Assembly: GCA_017656305.1 (NCBI GenBank)
Contig: JACDOG010000003.1
Span: 1 to 64,000 of the forward strand
Direction of reading: 5' to 3'
Origin: Thermoanaerobacteraceae bacterium
Lineage (GTDB): Bacteria; Bacillota; JADQBR01
DNA: 64,000 bases
The translations under genes and the position numbers were made by a program. Below the pieces are notes generated by a model, which was not told the origin of the DNA, did not search any database, and saw nothing but the letters and a program-made list of their open reading frames with translations. Below, one piece after another: positions 62,441 to 64,000 of the stretch; the first letter of the stretch is position 1, and each line of letters opens with the position of its first letter.

Positions 62441-62580
62441 ACTTACTTCCATACTATAAAGTTTGCGCATATCTGGCAATTGACCAAAGTCATTTTTCAC
62501 AATGATTTTGGTTATTTTTTTTGTATAGAATTTTGTGCAAGAGACAAAATAAATACAGAAATTTAAAAGGAGGGTTATGG

Positions 62581-62796
62581 ATGCAAGTAAAGGTTATTGA
62601 GCTGGTGGGAGAATCACCGTACAACTGGAAGGATGCCGTACAGCAGGCTGTGGCTGATGCTTCCAGGACTTTGCCCAATATTACAGGCGTTGAAGTTTAC
62701 AACTTAACTGCAAACGTGCAAAACGGAAAATTACAGGAGTACAAGGCAAACGTCAAGATTGCATACGCCGATGACGGCGGCAATGCTTCAATCTAG
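62581..62796 (+). CDS. Dodecin family protein
   Basis: 71 residues, beta-alpha-beta-beta fold: VKVIELVGESPYNWKDAVQQ-AVADASRTLPNITGVEV. Dodecins assemble as dodecamers that store or buffer flavins (or CoA in some). ATG 62581 after AAAAGGAGGG. Its own terminator follows. Placed between sigF and spoVAC, it may be expressed in the spore line. Confidence 0.9.
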   Translation: MQVKVIELVGESPYNWKDAVQQAVADASRTLPNITGVEVYNLTANVQNGKLQEYKANVKIAYADDGGNASI

Positions 62797-62805
62797 TAAA
62801 ACGGT

Positions 62806-62840
62806 GAAAGCACCTGCACTTCCAGGTGCTTTCTCTTTTT
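62806..62840 (+). terminator. Terminator after dodecin gene
   Basis: GAAAGCACCT/AGGTGCTTTC perfect stem with T-rich tail TCTTTTT. Confidence 0.92.
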
Positions 62841-62900
62841 GGAACAGAATTAACTAATAACTTCTTTTCATGGGGGAAAACTAATTTTGGAGGTGTTTTT

Positions 62901-63389
62901 ATGGGTGCAAATGAAGGCAGTCTACTGGACAAACAATTCCAGCAGGTTAAGAAACAGGCACAACAGCAGCAATACCAGCAGATGGCCCAAAGTGTCAAGC
63001 CAAAGCAGACTTGGGTGAAAAATGCGGTAGCGGCATTCCTGGTGGGCGGTTCCATTACCGCTTTTGCCCAGATTATTCAGAATATTTTTCAAAGTGCTGG
63101 TCTGGCGCAAAAGGAAGCCGGTACCGCTACACTCATGATCATGGTCTTTTTGGGGGCCTTTTTCACGGGACTCGGTATTTACGACAACCTGGGTAAGTTT
63201 GCCGGTGCCGGATCTATCGTACCCATTACCGGTTTCGCCAATTCCATAGTTTCTCCGGCACTGGAATTTAAGAGAGAGGGGTTTGTTTACGGTGTGGCAG
63301 CCAAAATGTTTACCATAGCGGGACCGGTGCTGGTATACGGTTTCGTTACTTCTGTCATTATCGGTTTGATAGCTTATTTCTTTCAATAA
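62901..63389 (+). CDS. spoVAC: Stage V sporulation protein AC
   Basis: 162-residue membrane protein of the dipicolinate channel SpoVA, with four helices (AVAAFLVGGSITAFAQIIQ, MIMVFLGAFFTGLGIYD, FTIAGPVLVYGFVTSVIIGL) and the GAGSIVPITGFANSIVSPA motif. ATG 62901 after TGGAGGTG. Glutamine-rich N terminus (KKQAQQQQYQQM). spoVAA and spoVAB are absent before it, as in other Clostridia. Confidence 0.95.
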   Translation: MGANEGSLLDKQFQQVKKQAQQQQYQQMAQSVKPKQTWVKNAVAAFLVGGSITAFAQIIQNIFQSAGLAQKEAGTATLMIMVFLGAFFTGLGIYDNLGKFAGAGSIVPITGFANSIVSPALEFKREGFVYGVAAKMFTIAGPVLVYGFVTSVIIGLIAYFFQ

Positions 63390-63431
63390 TATTGCGTACG
63401 CGATATCAGAACGATAGGAAGGTGAAAAGTT

Positions 63432-64000
63432 TTGCCTGGTGTAAAAAAAGTAGGTCAGAGAACAATTCAGTTTGCCAACCCGCCGGTGGTGATGGCCACG
63501 GCGTCAATTGTCGGTCCCAAGGAAGGTGAAGGACCGCTGGCAGACTGTTTCGATAAGATAGTGCAGGATACTTATTACGGCGAAAAGACCTGGGAAAAGG
63601 CGGAGACCAAAATGCTGGCCGAAGCTGTGGAAATGGTGATCAAGAAGGCCGGCCTGCAGACAGGCGATATTGACTACCTATTTGCCGGCGACTTGTTAAA
63701 CCAGACTATTTCGGCCAATTATGCCGCCCGGCAGCTGGCCATACCGTTTTTTGGCCTCTACGGTGCCTGTTCCACTATGTATGAAGGCACAATCTTGGCT
63801 TCCATTCTCGTGGACGGCGGTTTTGCGGAAAAAGTGGTAGCCGCTACCTCCAGTCACCATAATACGGCCGAGCGGCAGTATCGTTATCCCACGGAGCTGG
63901 GTTCCCAGCGGCCCATGACTGCCCAGTGGACCGTTACCGGTGCCGGGGCCATGCTAATAGCAAAGGAAGGTTCCGGCCCGCGCATCACCCATGCAACCGT
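63432..64000 (+). CDS. spoVAD: Stage V sporulation protein AD (partial, runs off window)
   Basis: The first ~189 residues of a thiolase-fold protein: GQRTIQFANPPVVMATASIV, EGPLADCFD, AGLQTGDIDYLFAGDLLNQ, FFGLYGACSTMYEG. SpoVAD binds dipicolinic acid. TTG start at 63432 after GGAAGGTGAAAAG. No stop before the window ends; full members have ~335 residues. Confidence 0.95.
   Translation, partial: MPGVKKVGQRTIQFANPPVVMATASIVGPKEGEGPLADCFDKIVQDTYYGEKTWEKAETKMLAEAVEMVIKKAGLQTGDIDYLFAGDLLNQTISANYAARQLAIPFFGLYGACSTMYEGTILASILVDGGFAEKVVAATSSHHNTAERQYRYPTELGSQRPMTAQWTVTGAGAMLIAKEGSGPRITHAT

Noticed and set aside
1-64000. CRISPR arrays, tRNA/rRNA genes, complete insertion sequences, prophage or att sites
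   Set aside because: No regularly spaced repeats, cloverleaf sequences, intact transposases or phage genes were seen; xerD is the chromosomal dif recombinase.

Overview
The window reads as chromosome of an anaerobic, endospore-forming Firmicute of the Clostridia, most like the Desulfotomaculum/Pelotomaculum (Peptococcaceae) group. Evidence: complete spoIIIA operon, spoIVB, spo0A, spoIIM, spoIIA-sigF and spoVA genes; anaerobic electron-transfer enzymes (NfnAB, tungsten-type aldehyde:ferredoxin oxidoreductase); many GTG/TTG starts with strong GGAGG sites; and an OLE RNA with its partner gene, typical of anaerobic or extremophilic Firmicutes. All coordinates, motifs and pairings were read by eye; no database search or folding program was run.

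Layout. 0-9.3 kb: efp, an acidic zinc-ribbon protein, spoIIIAA-AH, the Asp23-AmaP-DUF2273 envelope-stress trio, nusB and a TsaD-like gene. 9.3-12.8 kb: REP-like hairpins, an ArgA-type acetyltransferase, a dead IS256 fragment and nfnAB. 12.8-20.2 kb: folD-xseA-xseB-ispA-OLE RNA-oapA-dxs-tlyA, one tight operon. 20.2-36.5 kb: an accessory block that splits the usual tlyA-(nadK)-argR-recN order: a sigma-54 activator, MoaD-like protein, AOR and iron alcohol dehydrogenase with a scrambled duplicated region, c-di-GMP genes (HD-GYP and two GAF-GGDEF), a CstA transporter with a LytS/LytR-type (BtsSR-like) two-component system, and a stand-alone GltA-type Fe-S domain. 36.0-43.8 kb: nadK-mnmM-argR-recN, spoIVB, spo0A, a VanY-like carboxypeptidase. 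43.9-54 kb: steA, two envelope-glycan genes, an NSS transporter, DUF3866, a tiny mciZ-like gene, nudF, spoIIM, alanine dehydrogenase and alanine symporter. 54-64 kb: xerD-deoB-pnp-pdp-dacF, spoIIAA-AB-sigF, a dodecin, spoVAC and spoVAD (cut by the window end).

How it works together. Most of the window is the conserved sporulation/housekeeping backbone known from Bacillus (efp-spoIIIA ... spo0A ... nudF-spoIIM-xerD-deoB-dacF-spoIIA-sigF-spoVA). Sigma-H-like promoters (RNAGGAWWW, 11-12 nt, RNNGAAT) occur before spo0A and spoIIAA as expected, and also before nfnAB, the sigma-54 activator of the AOR/alcohol dehydrogenase module, the VanY-like gene, a GGDEF gene and a membrane protein. This suggests that redox/alcohol metabolism and c-di-GMP turnover are tied to the stationary-phase switch.

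Most interesting items: a strongly structured RNA segment wedged between spoIIAA and spoIIAB; an mciZ-like 43-codon gene with its own sigma-E-like promoter; the OLE RNA-oapA pair; a nested inverted-repeat leader between pnp and pdp; hairpins that hide the ribosome sites of the VanY-like gene and spoIIM; and a duplicated, scrambled sigma-54 control region around the alcohol dehydrogenase.
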